Shown here: positions 1 to 8,548 of the stretch, one piece after another
How positions within the stretch are numbered: position 1 is the first letter of the stretch
How the letters are laid out: every line of letters begins with the position of its first letter
NCBI GenBank assembly: GCA_049799955.1
Contig: JBARIW010000102.1
Coordinates: 13,868-77,867 of the forward strand
Direction of reading: 5' to 3'
From: JBGTFE01 sp049799955
Lineage (GTDB): Bacteria > Acidobacteriota > Blastocatellia > Pyrinomonadales > Pyrinomonadaceae
Length of the DNA stretch: 64,000 nucleotides
Position numbers and translations under genes: made by a program
The notes under the pieces: generated by a model
What the model saw: only the letters and a program-made list of their open reading frames with translations
The model's database searches: none
What the model was told of the DNA's origin: nothing

Positions 1-1550
1 GGAAACCATTGATGATGAATACGCGGCGCGTCAATCGCCTGCTTGATATTCATATCATAGTCGATAACATTAACGACGGCTTGTAAAACCGACGTAATGA
101 TTCGCGGTCCGCCGCGCGCGCCGAGCGCAAACCAGACCGAGCCGTCTTTTCTGAGAACAATCGTCGGCGTCATCGAAGAAAGCGGGCGTTTTCGCGGCTG
201 AACCGAGTTGTTTTCGCCCTGAATCAAGCCGTACAAATTCGCCGTTCCGGGACGCGCGGCGAAGTCGTCCATTTCGTCGTTCAATAAAACGCCCGTGCCT
301 TTCGCCGTAACTTTCGAGCCGTATAAATCATTGATTGTATATGTGTTTGAAACGACCGTGCCTTCCGTATCGACAATCGTAAAATGCGTCGTGTCCATCG
401 ATTCCTTGCCGGAAATCACGCCCGGTTTTACGTCCGAGCTTTTTGAAGCTTTTTTCAGGCTGATTGATTCGGCGCGTTTCGCCGCGAAATTTTTATCAAT
501 CAAGGACGCGACCGGAACTTTTACGAAATCCGGGTCGCCCATAAATTCAAATCTGTCGGCGAAAGCGCGGCGCAGCACTTCTGCAATAACGTGATATTTC
601 TCGGACGAAGCCCAGTTCATTTTTCGCAAATCGTATTTTTCGAGCATATTCAGGCTTTCGAGCAAAACGATTCCGCCCGAACTCGGCGGCGACATCGATA
701 TAACTTCATAGCCGCGATAAGTTCCGCGCAGCGGCACGCGCTCTTTTGCCTGATAATTTTTCAAATCTTCGAGCGTCATCAAACCGTTGTTCGCCTTCAT
801 ATCGGCGGCAATTAGCTGCGCGGTTTTTCCCGTATAAAATTCATTCGCCCCGAATTTCTGCATTCTCGCCAGCGTCTGCGCCAAATCCGACTGACGGAAA
901 ACGTCGCCTTCTTCATAAAAATTGCCGTTATTCAAAAAAATTCTTTTGCTTTCCGGGTATTTTTCGAGGTTGCCGGCATAATCTTTGAACAAATTTGCGA
1001 GGCGATATGAGAGAACATAGCCGTCCTGCGCGAGTTTTCTTGCCGGTTCGACGAGCTGCGCCCACGATAATTTTTTCGAGCCGTACTTTTTGAAAGCAAA
1101 ATCGAGTCCAGCCGGAGTTCCCGGCACGCCGGCAGCGCGATAACCGAGTGTCGAAGAGCCTTCGCCGCCGATTAATTTGCCGTCTTTTCCGATGAAAATA
1201 TTTCGGTCTGCCGCCATCGGAGCCATTTCGCGGTAATCAATCGCGGTAGTTCTGCCGTCTTTGAAGCGAATCAGCATAAATCCGCCGCCGCCGAGGTTTC
1301 CGGCTTCGGGATAAACGACGGCGAGCGCGAGCGCGACCGCCACAGCCGCGTCAATAGCGTTGCCGCCGCGCTTCATCACGTCAGTGCCTATTTTTGACGC
1401 AAGCTCATGCTGGGACGCGACAATCGCGTGTTTTGCCCTGACCGGCTCGCCCCAGGCGGCACGGATTTTTGTTTCGTTCGGTATAAAAGTCGCGAACAAA
1501 GCGGCGATTAAAAAAGAGGCGAAAAGTCTGTAAATAATGATTTTTTTCAT
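1..1550 (-). CDS. ggt: Gamma-glutamyltransferase, 3' part beyond the window
   Basis: About 516 residues are visible from an ATG at 1550; the stop lies outside the window. The start is MKKIIIYRLF with a hydrophobic signal segment, so the enzyme is exported. It is an N-terminal nucleophile hydrolase that cleaves the gamma-glutamyl bond of glutathione and related amides. The family hallmarks are present: GNAIDAAVA near residue 65, GGNL-type glycine-rich segments, and the autoprocessing site MDTTHF, where Thr387 should become the N-terminus of the small subunit. After it come the usual DEMDDF and RPLSSMTPT segments. Divergent from the C25 peptidase gene across about 230 bp. Family assignment is secure; substrate is not visible. 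Confidence 0.93.
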   Translation of the reverse strand, partial: MKKIIIYRLFASFLIAALFATFIPNETKIRAAWGEPVRAKHAIVASQHELASKIGTDVMKRGGNAIDAAVAVALALAVVYPEAGNLGGGGFMLIRFKDGRTTAIDYREMAPMAADRNIFIGKDGKLIGGEGSSTLGYRAAGVPGTPAGLDFAFKKYGSKKLSWAQLVEPARKLAQDGYVLSYRLANLFKDYAGNLEKYPESKRIFLNNGNFYEEGDVFRQSDLAQTLARMQKFGANEFYTGKTAQLIAADMKANNGLMTLEDLKNYQAKERVPLRGTYRGYEVISMSPPSSGGIVLLESLNMLEKYDLRKMNWASSEKYHVIAEVLRRAFADRFEFMGDPDFVKVPVASLIDKNFAAKRAESISLKKASKSSDVKPGVISGKESMDTTHFTIVDTEGTVVSNTYTINDLYGSKVTAKGTGVLLNDEMDDFAARPGTANLYGLIQGENNSVQPRKRPLSSMTPTIVLRKDGSVWFALGARGGPRIITSVLQAVVNVIDYDMNIKQAIDAPRIHHQWF

Positions 1551-1780
1551 ATTTGAATCTCAAACGAAAAGACCGGCGAAATACAATTTATCTTTACTGC
1601 TTTCTAAAATTGTAGAAAATTAAATTAGTTTTGAAAAATTTAAGGTGTTAATTATTTAATTAGGAAGCGAAATTCTTGGCAAAATTGGGAAAAAGTTGTA
1701 AAGTGAAAAGGTCTATATCATTTTAAAGCCCCACTTAATAATTTATCTGGATGTTTGTGTATCTCGCAGGAGTAAGTTTT

Positions 1781-4444
1781 ATGAAAAAGATATTGGTGTT
1801 TTTAATATTTTCGGTTTTGTTGTTTAGCTCATCCGTTTTTGCGCAGAAGGCAAAAAGTATAAAAACAAAGCCTGTTAAGCAAAGTGAAATTTTGCAGAGC
1901 GAAATTTTGCAAAAAGAATTGGTTGTTTACAGCCGTGCCGAAGCCTTTTCCGACGGCAGAGGCGTCTGGCTCGAATGGCAAACCGCTTCCGAAACAAAAA
2001 ATCTCGGTTTCTTCATTTACCGGCAAACGGCTAAAGGCAGGGAACTGGTCAGTCAACAAATTATCGGCGGCGGCTATTTGCGGGCGGGCGAAGACCAGTT
2101 TTCCGGCGATAAATACACATATTTTGACAGGAACGGTATCGGCGGCGCGATTTATTATATCGAAAGCTACAGCACCGAAGGACAAAGACAGCTTTCAAAT
2201 CCGATTTACCCGAATTATGTCCTCGACTTGAAAGAAGTCGGCGGCGAACGGCTCGAATCACTCAGAGCCGCTCCGCAGCTTACCTTGCCGCCCGAGCTTT
2301 CCAGAAACGAACTGAATTTACCTACCGATTTGCAGGCAACAGTCAATTATTACAGCATTCCTCCTGACCCTATCATGCAGCGCTGGGTTGCGTCACAGCC
2401 GGGCGTGAAAATCGGAGTCAAAAAAGAAGGTCTTTACCGGATTTCGAAAGCCGCGCTTCAGGGCGCGGGTTTCGACGTTAATTCTTCTCCGGCGCTCTGG
2501 CAGCTATATTTGAACGGAGTGGAACAAGGCATAAATATTGTCGGCAACGGCGACTCCATCGAATTTTACGGCAAAGGAATCGACACGCGCGAAAGCGACA
2601 CGCAGATTTATTACCTGATTGTCGGCGCGCAGGACGGAAAGCGTATGGGCACGAGAATCATTCGCTCGACTTCAGGAAGCGTTCAGGCAAACAGCTTTGC
2701 GCAAACTTTTATTCAAAAACTTCGCAAGATTTATGTTTCAGATTTGCTCAACGGCGACGAGGAGAATTTTTTCGACAATGTTCCTGTCAACACCGCCGGT
2801 AGAACCTTAAACTTTACAATGAATTCGATTGATTTCAGCATCGGGCAAACCCCGTTTACAGTCGGAATTCAGGGCTTAACGCTTGCGCCGCATCAAAATC
2901 GCATCGTCTTAAACGGTCATGAGCTTGGTACGATTTCCGGCAGCGACCGGGATTTAATGTCGCAAACTTTCAACATTCCGACCAATTATTTACTCGAAGG
3001 CGCGAACACGCTGCAAGTATTTGCGATGGGCGGCGCATCGGATATAAGTTTTCTTGAATCAATCAAAGCCAGCCACTCGCGGCTTTATGAGGCGAAAAAT
3101 AACCAGCTCTCTTTTTATTCGCTCCAGTATAAAACATCTAATCTACAGGGCTTTACTTCGTCGAATATCCGCGTTTTCGATATTAGTTTTCCAACCGTCC
3201 CGTCTCTGATTACAAATCTTGTAGCTACGCCGAACGGAGGCACTTTTTCGGTTCGCCTGCCTTCAAACAGAAGCGCCGTCATGTACGCCGTTGAAGAATC
3301 GGCGATTTTGACTGCCGCCGACGTTACGCTCGTTCCAAATACTCCTTCGACGCTTTCGACGACCGGCAACAACGCCAGCTTCATCGTCATTACATATAAA
3401 GATTTTGTAAATGAAGCCAACACATGGGCTAATTATCGTCAGGCGCAGGGCTTGTCCACAAAGGTTATTGACGTTGAAGACATCTATGATGAATTCAGTT
3501 ACGGCGTGCACCAGACGGACGGAATCAGAGCATTTTTGCAGTATGCCAAAAATAATTGGCAAACACCGCCGCAGTATGCTCTTCTGCTCGGAGACGCGCA
3601 TTACGATTACCGGAACTACGAAAATGCCACCAATTTTAACTTTGTGCCGACCAGATTAGTTGACACTGTTTATATGGAAACCGGAAGCGACGAGGCTCTG
3701 GCTGATTTTAACGACGACGGTTTAGCCGAAGTCGCCATCGGCAGAATTCCGGCGCGAGATGCGGCGACAATTACACTTGCCTTTAACAAAATGACTTCGT
3801 GGGAATCAAGCGTCGTCGATTGGATAAACAGAGGGATAGTTTTTGTCAGCGATATGCCGATTGGCTACGACTTCGAGGCATTGAGCGAGCGCCTGCACCA
3901 GGAATTACCGCAAAATATGCCAAGCCAAGCGATTACGCGAAAAGATTGTGTCAATCCGGCTCCGCCAGCCGGACAAACCACGGCTCAGTGTCTGGACGAG
4001 CAGCACAACAATATCAGAGCGGCAATTAACAGGGGAAATTATATCGTTAATTATTCGGGACACGGCTCAACCGGATTTTGGGCGGTGAGCAATCCGGCGT
4101 TCTTTAATATGGCAGATGCCACGTCTCTGACAAACAATGGTAACTATTCGCTTTTTACAATGCTGACTTGCCTGAACGGCTATTTTCTTAATACGAACGA
4201 TAGTCTCGCGGAAGCTTTGATGAAAGCGCCAACCGGCGGCGCGGCGGCTTCGTGGACTTCGACCGGTAAAACCACGCCGGACGTTCAGGAGGTTATGGCG
4301 GCTCGATTCCTAAATCAAACGACGGTCGGCAATATGCCGCGCATCGGCGATTTGATTAAGGACGCGAAAACTGCCATTGTCGGCGGGCACGACGTGCGCC
4401 TCTCGTGGGCTTTAATCGGCGACCCGGCAATGAAGATAAGATAA
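1781..4444 (+). CDS. Secreted gingipain-like cysteine peptidase (family C25)
   Basis: 887 residues from the ATG at 1781, chosen because it follows AGGAGT by 8 nt and opens a clean signal peptide (MKKILVFLIF...SSVFAQ); an upstream in-frame ATG at 1751 lacks both. The N-terminal two thirds are beta-rich and resemble the pro/adhesin-like part of PorU-type proteins. The C25 peptidase domain occupies roughly residues 530-887, with the catalytic His761 in SGHGSTGFW and Cys797 in LTCLNGYF. The chain ends right after the peptidase domain (GDPAMKIR) with no C-terminal sorting domain, unlike Bacteroidota gingipains exported by type IX secretion. Function: extracellular or periplasmic proteolysis. Family confident; substrate unknown. 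Confidence 0.85.
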   Translation: MKKILVFLIFSVLLFSSSVFAQKAKSIKTKPVKQSEILQSEILQKELVVYSRAEAFSDGRGVWLEWQTASETKNLGFFIYRQTAKGRELVSQQIIGGGYLRAGEDQFSGDKYTYFDRNGIGGAIYYIESYSTEGQRQLSNPIYPNYVLDLKEVGGERLESLRAAPQLTLPPELSRNELNLPTDLQATVNYYSIPPDPIMQRWVASQPGVKIGVKKEGLYRISKAALQGAGFDVNSSPALWQLYLNGVEQGINIVGNGDSIEFYGKGIDTRESDTQIYYLIVGAQDGKRMGTRIIRSTSGSVQANSFAQTFIQKLRKIYVSDLLNGDEENFFDNVPVNTAGRTLNFTMNSIDFSIGQTPFTVGIQGLTLAPHQNRIVLNGHELGTISGSDRDLMSQTFNIPTNYLLEGANTLQVFAMGGASDISFLESIKASHSRLYEAKNNQLSFYSLQYKTSNLQGFTSSNIRVFDISFPTVPSLITNLVATPNGGTFSVRLPSNRSAVMYAVEESAILTAADVTLVPNTPSTLSTTGNNASFIVITYKDFVNEANTWANYRQAQGLSTKVIDVEDIYDEFSYGVHQTDGIRAFLQYAKNNWQTPPQYALLLGDAHYDYRNYENATNFNFVPTRLVDTVYMETGSDEALADFNDDGLAEVAIGRIPARDAATITLAFNKMTSWESSVVDWINRGIVFVSDMPIGYDFEALSERLHQELPQNMPSQAITRKDCVNPAPPAGQTTAQCLDEQHNNIRAAINRGNYIVNYSGHGSTGFWAVSNPAFFNMADATSLTNNGNYSLFTMLTCLNGYFLNTNDSLAEALMKAPTGGAAASWTSTGKTTPDVQEVMAARFLNQTTVGNMPRIGDLIKDAKTAIVGGHDVRLSWALIGDPAMKIR

Positions 4445-4452
4445 GAAGAATT

Positions 4453-4566
4453 TAAGATTTAAAATTCAAGATTCAAAACTAAAGATTCAAGATTAAAACT
4501 GACAGTTTTAATCTTGAATCTTTCAATTTTAAATCTTGAATCTTGAATCTTGAATCTTGAATTTTA
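4453..4566. repeat. Heptad-repeat hairpin
   Basis: Between convergent genes. The left arm repeats variants of AGATTCA and the right arm repeats TTGAATC four times in a row; the arms are complementary around ACTGACAGT. Could act as a bidirectional terminator. Confidence 0.8.
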
Positions 4567-5553
4567 TTATTGTTTCGGTTGAATTCTGAGTGTATAAGTG
4601 CAAACAATAATCGGGACGCCGATTTGGACATTTGTTTTTTGATTAATCGGAAGCTCGTAATTGTTTATCATCGCCGCGTTGCGTCCTTCGTTTATTATCC
4701 AGTAATTTCCCGCCCCGTCAGAAAGCAGGGTTAAATGACGACGACTTATTTCCGGGTCGCCGGCGAGCGGAATATCGACGGGCTTGGATTTTGAGCCGCG
4801 CCCGACGCTGATTTCCTTCTGGAAAATCGGGACGATGTTTTGCCGAACGCCGCCGCGCCAGATTTCCAGCCGGTAAAGCTCAGCCATACGCTTTTGAACG
4901 TGCGTCATTTCCTCGGCTTCTTCGTTTTGCAGCGATTTAACCTGCTGCGGATTCATACTTAAAACCGTCGGCGGCGGTTGATTTCCGCCAACCGGCTGAT
5001 TTGTAATCGGAAGATTCTGGACAAAATTCGGCTGCATAACCGTTTGCGGCAGTTCCGGTTTCGGTTGATTTTGAACCGGCGCGGGCGGCGAGGGCACAGG
5101 CATTTTCGGGCGCGCGAGGATGCTCGTTTTATTACTTGAGCTATCGTCCCAACTGTGCTGGACGCGAATGTCGCCTTTTTCCAGAGTTCCGTCAACGCGA
5201 AGCTCGACCGAAAAACTTTGCGTTTCGAGCTTTTTCTTGCCGGAAATTTCTTTGGCGCGTTCGGCGAGAATGTGATAAAGCCCCTGTTCAAGCCCGCGAC
5301 GCTTGACGCCCTGCCATTCGCGGTCGTCCTGCTCGCTCAGAAAAATAATATATTCGGTCGGAATAATGGTCGTGCCCTGCGGCAGCGGAACCATTTCATT
5401 CTGCATCACGCCTTCGACCATGCGGGCGATTTTGACGATAAACTCCTCAGCCTGACTGCGCGGTTTTATCTGCGCGTCGCGGGCGGCTTCTTCCAGAACA
5501 AGCTCCGCCGTATCGCCGTCAATCCATTGTCGAACTTTTTTCAAAACGCTCAC
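4567..5553 (-). CDS. FhaA-like protein: DUF3662 N-terminal domain plus FHA domain
   Basis: 328 residues from a GTG at 5553 preceded by GAGGAG at 6 nt. Residues 1-130 resemble the DUF3662 domain of mycobacterial FhaA; residues 130-220 are a Pro/Gln-rich linker; residues about 235-328 are a forkhead-associated domain with GRGS and SRRHL, the phosphothreonine-binding motifs. It probably docks on phosphorylated kinase or envelope targets. It ends 24 nt before the adjacent kinase gene begins on the same strand order (kinase first, then FHA), so the two are likely one operon. A second FHA protein of similar layout lies across the divergent promoter at 7439. Confidence 0.85.
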   Translation of the reverse strand: MSVLKKVRQWIDGDTAELVLEEAARDAQIKPRSQAEEFIVKIARMVEGVMQNEMVPLPQGTTIIPTEYIIFLSEQDDREWQGVKRRGLEQGLYHILAERAKEISGKKKLETQSFSVELRVDGTLEKGDIRVQHSWDDSSSNKTSILARPKMPVPSPPAPVQNQPKPELPQTVMQPNFVQNLPITNQPVGGNQPPPTVLSMNPQQVKSLQNEEAEEMTHVQKRMAELYRLEIWRGGVRQNIVPIFQKEISVGRGSKSKPVDIPLAGDPEISRRHLTLLSDGAGNYWIINEGRNAAMINNYELPINQKTNVQIGVPIIVCTYTLRIQPKQ

Positions 5554-5577
5554 GTTTTTCTCCTCAAAAAAATTGGT

Positions 5578-7107
5578 TTAGCTGCCGTCCAAATCGATAT
5601 ATTTTTTATTTACCCAGCCGTGCTGCGCGTCGGTCGGGTTTTCCTTCGGACGACTGTATTCGATAATATCAATTTCATACCAGTTATCTTTGGAATTTAC
5701 AATCCGAACGCGCGAACTTTTCGGTACAAGACCGATTTTTTGGCTGTCGGCTGCCGAGTCGGTGCGCAAATTTACGTCGCTGACGGCAACGCCGGTCGGT
5801 TTGGTGAAAGGATTGTTAATCGCGGGCAGTGTTCCGCGTCCTTTCAGATAATAATTTGTTACGAACAGAACTCCCGCAAATGCCGCGATGACAATCAAAA
5901 GCGTAGTGAAACGAACAAAAAGGCTTCGTTTTTGCTTGTCTTTTTTCTTTGCTTCTTTGGAATAATCTTCCAGCACGGACGGCGTTCCGTTTTCCGTCGC
6001 TTTCGGCGGAATCGCGGGAAATTGCTTGTCCAGCCCGCCGTTTAATTTAACGACCAGATTCGTATCGGCTTTGGCTGATAAATTCGGATTAATCCGCAAA
6101 TCGCGCGAAGTGTTAAATGCCGGTTTGGTCGGCGCAAGCGGCGTGTAGCCGCGCGCGACGTGCGGCTGCGGAATCAGACCCGGCAGCGGCTTGGAAACTT
6201 CGTTTGTAACTTCGCCCTGTTCCGGTTCGCCGGAAGATTCCAGTTGAGATAATTCCTTCCAAAACTCGTTTACGCTTTGATATCGAAGGCGCGAATCATT
6301 CTGGGTCGCTTTTTTGATAATCCGAAGAAATTCGTTCGCCCACGGCTCGCGACGAAATTTTTCGGGCAGCTCGGTGATTGGCTGATTGGAAAAAGGGCGC
6401 GGCGATTCGCAGACAATGAGAACATAAGCCGATTTTGCCAGCGAATAAATATCGGCGGCGGGCGTCAGTTCGTTGAATGTCAGAGCTCCGGTTGTTCCAG
6501 CCATCATCGGGCTGTGTTCGGGCGGCGCAAAAATGTTTGTGCCGACGCGCGTTATCGGCGAATCGGATTGATTGAGTCGCGCGACGCCGAAATCGGCAAT
6601 TTTTACGGTCTTTTTGTCCGCCGACAAAAGCAGATTCTGCGGCTTTATGTCGCGGTGAATAACGCCGTGTTCGTGTGCAAACGCGAGTCCGGCGCAAACC
6701 TGTTCGAGAAAATAAAGCGCCTGCGTCAAAGACATTCCGCCTTCGCGGCACATTTTGGCAAGGTCGCCGCCGGACATATATTCGAGAACCAGATAATGAA
6801 AAATCGTGTTATTTAAATCGCGCGCGCTGCCGTGTCCGAGACGACTGATGATGTTCGGATGCCGCACGCGGTCGAGCGCGATTGCTTCGTTCTGAAAATT
6901 TTCGACCAGCGTACGTTCCAAATCGGCGTCCAAATCGTTTTGCATAAAAACGTTCAGCGCTTTGATGACGACGAGACTGTGCGGCGACTGCGGCGAAGCC
7001 AGAGCGTCTTTGGCGATGTAAATTTCCGCGTAGCTTCCGCGTCCGAGAAGCGATTGGACATCGTAGCGCCCGTCGAGCCTGCAATTTTTAATAGAGAGTT
7101 CTTTCAT
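5578..7107 (-). CDS. Membrane-anchored Ser/Thr protein kinase with C-terminal SH3b domain
   Basis: 509 residues. Kinase domain residues 10-290: glycine loop GRGSYAEIY, catalytic loop HRDIKPQN with Asp153, and DFG about 20 residues later. A variable linker follows, then one membrane segment near residues 400-420 (TLLIVIAAFAGVLFV) and an extracytoplasmic SH3b-like domain (VSDVNLRTD...GWVNKKY). PknB-type kinases of Gram-positives carry PASTA repeats here; the bacterial SH3 domain may likewise sense cell wall. The neighbouring FHA, PBP, RodA and PP2C genes make envelope growth the probable output. Start is the ATG at 7107. Confidence 0.93.
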   Translation of the reverse strand: MKELSIKNCRLDGRYDVQSLLGRGSYAEIYIAKDALASPQSPHSLVVIKALNVFMQNDLDADLERTLVENFQNEAIALDRVRHPNIISRLGHGSARDLNNTIFHYLVLEYMSGGDLAKMCREGGMSLTQALYFLEQVCAGLAFAHEHGVIHRDIKPQNLLLSADKKTVKIADFGVARLNQSDSPITRVGTNIFAPPEHSPMMAGTTGALTFNELTPAADIYSLAKSAYVLIVCESPRPFSNQPITELPEKFRREPWANEFLRIIKKATQNDSRLRYQSVNEFWKELSQLESSGEPEQGEVTNEVSKPLPGLIPQPHVARGYTPLAPTKPAFNTSRDLRINPNLSAKADTNLVVKLNGGLDKQFPAIPPKATENGTPSVLEDYSKEAKKKDKQKRSLFVRFTTLLIVIAAFAGVLFVTNYYLKGRGTLPAINNPFTKPTGVAVSDVNLRTDSAADSQKIGLVPKSSRVRIVNSKDNWYEIDIIEYSRPKENPTDAQHGWVNKKYIDLDGS

Positions 7108-7438
7108 CTTAAATCGGGAAGAGAAACCGAAAGTTAAAATATCATACTTTCAAATCCAATACGATATTATAAGGTCAAAGTTCGCTAAAGACACGAAGAG
7201 AAAAACGGTGCGCAATGCTGAAACAAGTTATTTGGATTTTGGATTTTAGATTTTGGATTTTGGATTGGTCGATGACAAAACTTCCAAATCTAATATCTAT
7301 TTGCCCTAACTTCGCGCAGGCTTCTCTACAGTCAATTTGATGTTTGACAGGAAACATTGAATTTTCTTCTTTATTTCGCCGCGCAATTCGGCTAAAATTA
7401 CAACGAAATCTAACCTTTATCGTAAAATTACGCAAAAG
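7108..7438. other. Divergent intergenic region between kinase and second FHA gene
   Basis: 331 bp without a supported gene. It must hold the divergent promoters of both signalling operons. A possible -35 (TTGACA, about 7348) faces the plus-strand operon but no convincing -10 follows. It also contains a run of TTGGATT heptads at 7229-7267. Confidence 0.5.
7229..7267. repeat. Heptad-repeat tract (single arm)
   Basis: Five tandem copies of TTGGATT/TTAGATT with one-base differences. Only a weak complementary segment is seen near 7280, so this is a single arm rather than a full hairpin. Confidence 0.7.
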
Positions 7439-8548
7439 ATGTCGCAAAACAAAACGCCCGAAGAAAAAAAATCATTTTCCGTCGATTGGCTCGTGCGCGG
7501 AAGTCTGACCAGAATCGGAGATATTTTCGACAAGCTTACCGGACGAAAATGGAAGCCTTCGAGCAGTCTCGCGACGAGCGAACTGGTTGAAAAATTAAAA
7601 AAGCTGCTCGATGCGGAAGCAAAAGTTTCGGAAAAAAAAGTAAAATTTGTGCCGCATAATATCAAGCTTAAAATGCAGTGGGACAAATTTTCGACCGATG
7701 CGGAAGAAGCGATGAAAAAGCTCGAATATGAATTGCACACCGCCGTTATCGACCATATCAACGACAAGCGTTATCACACACACGCGCCAATCAAATTTGA
7801 AATAAAGCCCGATTATTTCACCGAAGGCGTCAAGCTTCTGGCAAGCTTCGGCAAATTTGACGACGAAGAAAACGATGTCGAAATGAACGTAACCGTGACG
7901 AATCTGAAAAATATCGTCATTCCGCCGCTCGATGAAACGGCTGTTAAAATAATCGAAGAAAAAGAAATTTTCGTCGCGGATTTTACTCTCAATGAGAAAC
8001 CGAAAAGAGTCGAGCTTGCTTTTTCAGGCGGTCAAAGACTGAGCGTCGGAAGAACAAAGGAAAATGCTTTGAGCATCGACGACGCGAGCGTTTCAAAAAA
8101 TCACGCCTCGCTTGTTTTGAACACCGAAAAGCAATTAATGGTTGCCGATACAGGCTCGACCAACGGAACCTTTATTAACGGCAAACGTATTGCATACGGA
8201 AAAGCATTTCCGGTCGCAAGCGGCGATAAAGTGAAATTCGGAACAATCGAAGTTGCGATTTTCTACGTTCCGCGCGAAGTCGAAGAAGAGGTTTTGGAAG
8301 GAGCTCCGATAACAACCAGCGCGATTGAAACCGAACGAATGTTGACCGAGGAAGAATATTTGAAAAGACAAAACGTAACGGTCGCGCAGGAAACTCCTTT
8401 AGCCGAAGCGGCTTCGGAAGAAAAACAGACGGCACAGCCGACGGTGGAGCTTTCAAAAGAGGAAATTTCGGTCGAAGAAATCAAGCCGGAAAACGCCGAG
8501 CCACTGACCGGGCAGAGAATTGTTTATGATTTTGGAGAAAATAAATGA
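7439..8548 (+). CDS. FHA-domain protein with FhaA-like N-terminus
   Basis: 369 residues. Residues 1-165 include a DUF3662-like region with charged helices; the FHA domain lies at about residues 190-280 with SVGRTKENAL, SKNHASL and DTGSTNGTFING, the complete set of phosphothreonine-recognition motifs. The tail is acidic and disordered. Its stop overlaps the start of the PBP gene (ATGA at 8545), so it is translationally coupled and first in the operon FHA-PBP-RodA(-PP2C). By analogy with FhaA/FhaB of actinobacteria it may connect kinase signalling to peptidoglycan synthesis. No clear Shine-Dalgarno precedes the ATG. Confidence 0.88.
   Translation: MSQNKTPEEKKSFSVDWLVRGSLTRIGDIFDKLTGRKWKPSSSLATSELVEKLKKLLDAEAKVSEKKVKFVPHNIKLKMQWDKFSTDAEEAMKKLEYELHTAVIDHINDKRYHTHAPIKFEIKPDYFTEGVKLLASFGKFDDEENDVEMNVTVTNLKNIVIPPLDETAVKIIEEKEIFVADFTLNEKPKRVELAFSGGQRLSVGRTKENALSIDDASVSKNHASLVLNTEKQLMVADTGSTNGTFINGKRIAYGKAFPVASGDKVKFGTIEVAIFYVPREVEEEVLEGAPITTSAIETERMLTEEEYLKRQNVTVAQETPLAEAASEEKQTAQPTVELSKEEISVEEIKPENAEPLTGQRIVYDFGENK

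Noticed and set aside
5155..6045. 296-codon plus-strand open frame
   Set aside because: It lies antisense to the FHA and kinase genes, with no domain, and is explained by their codon bias.
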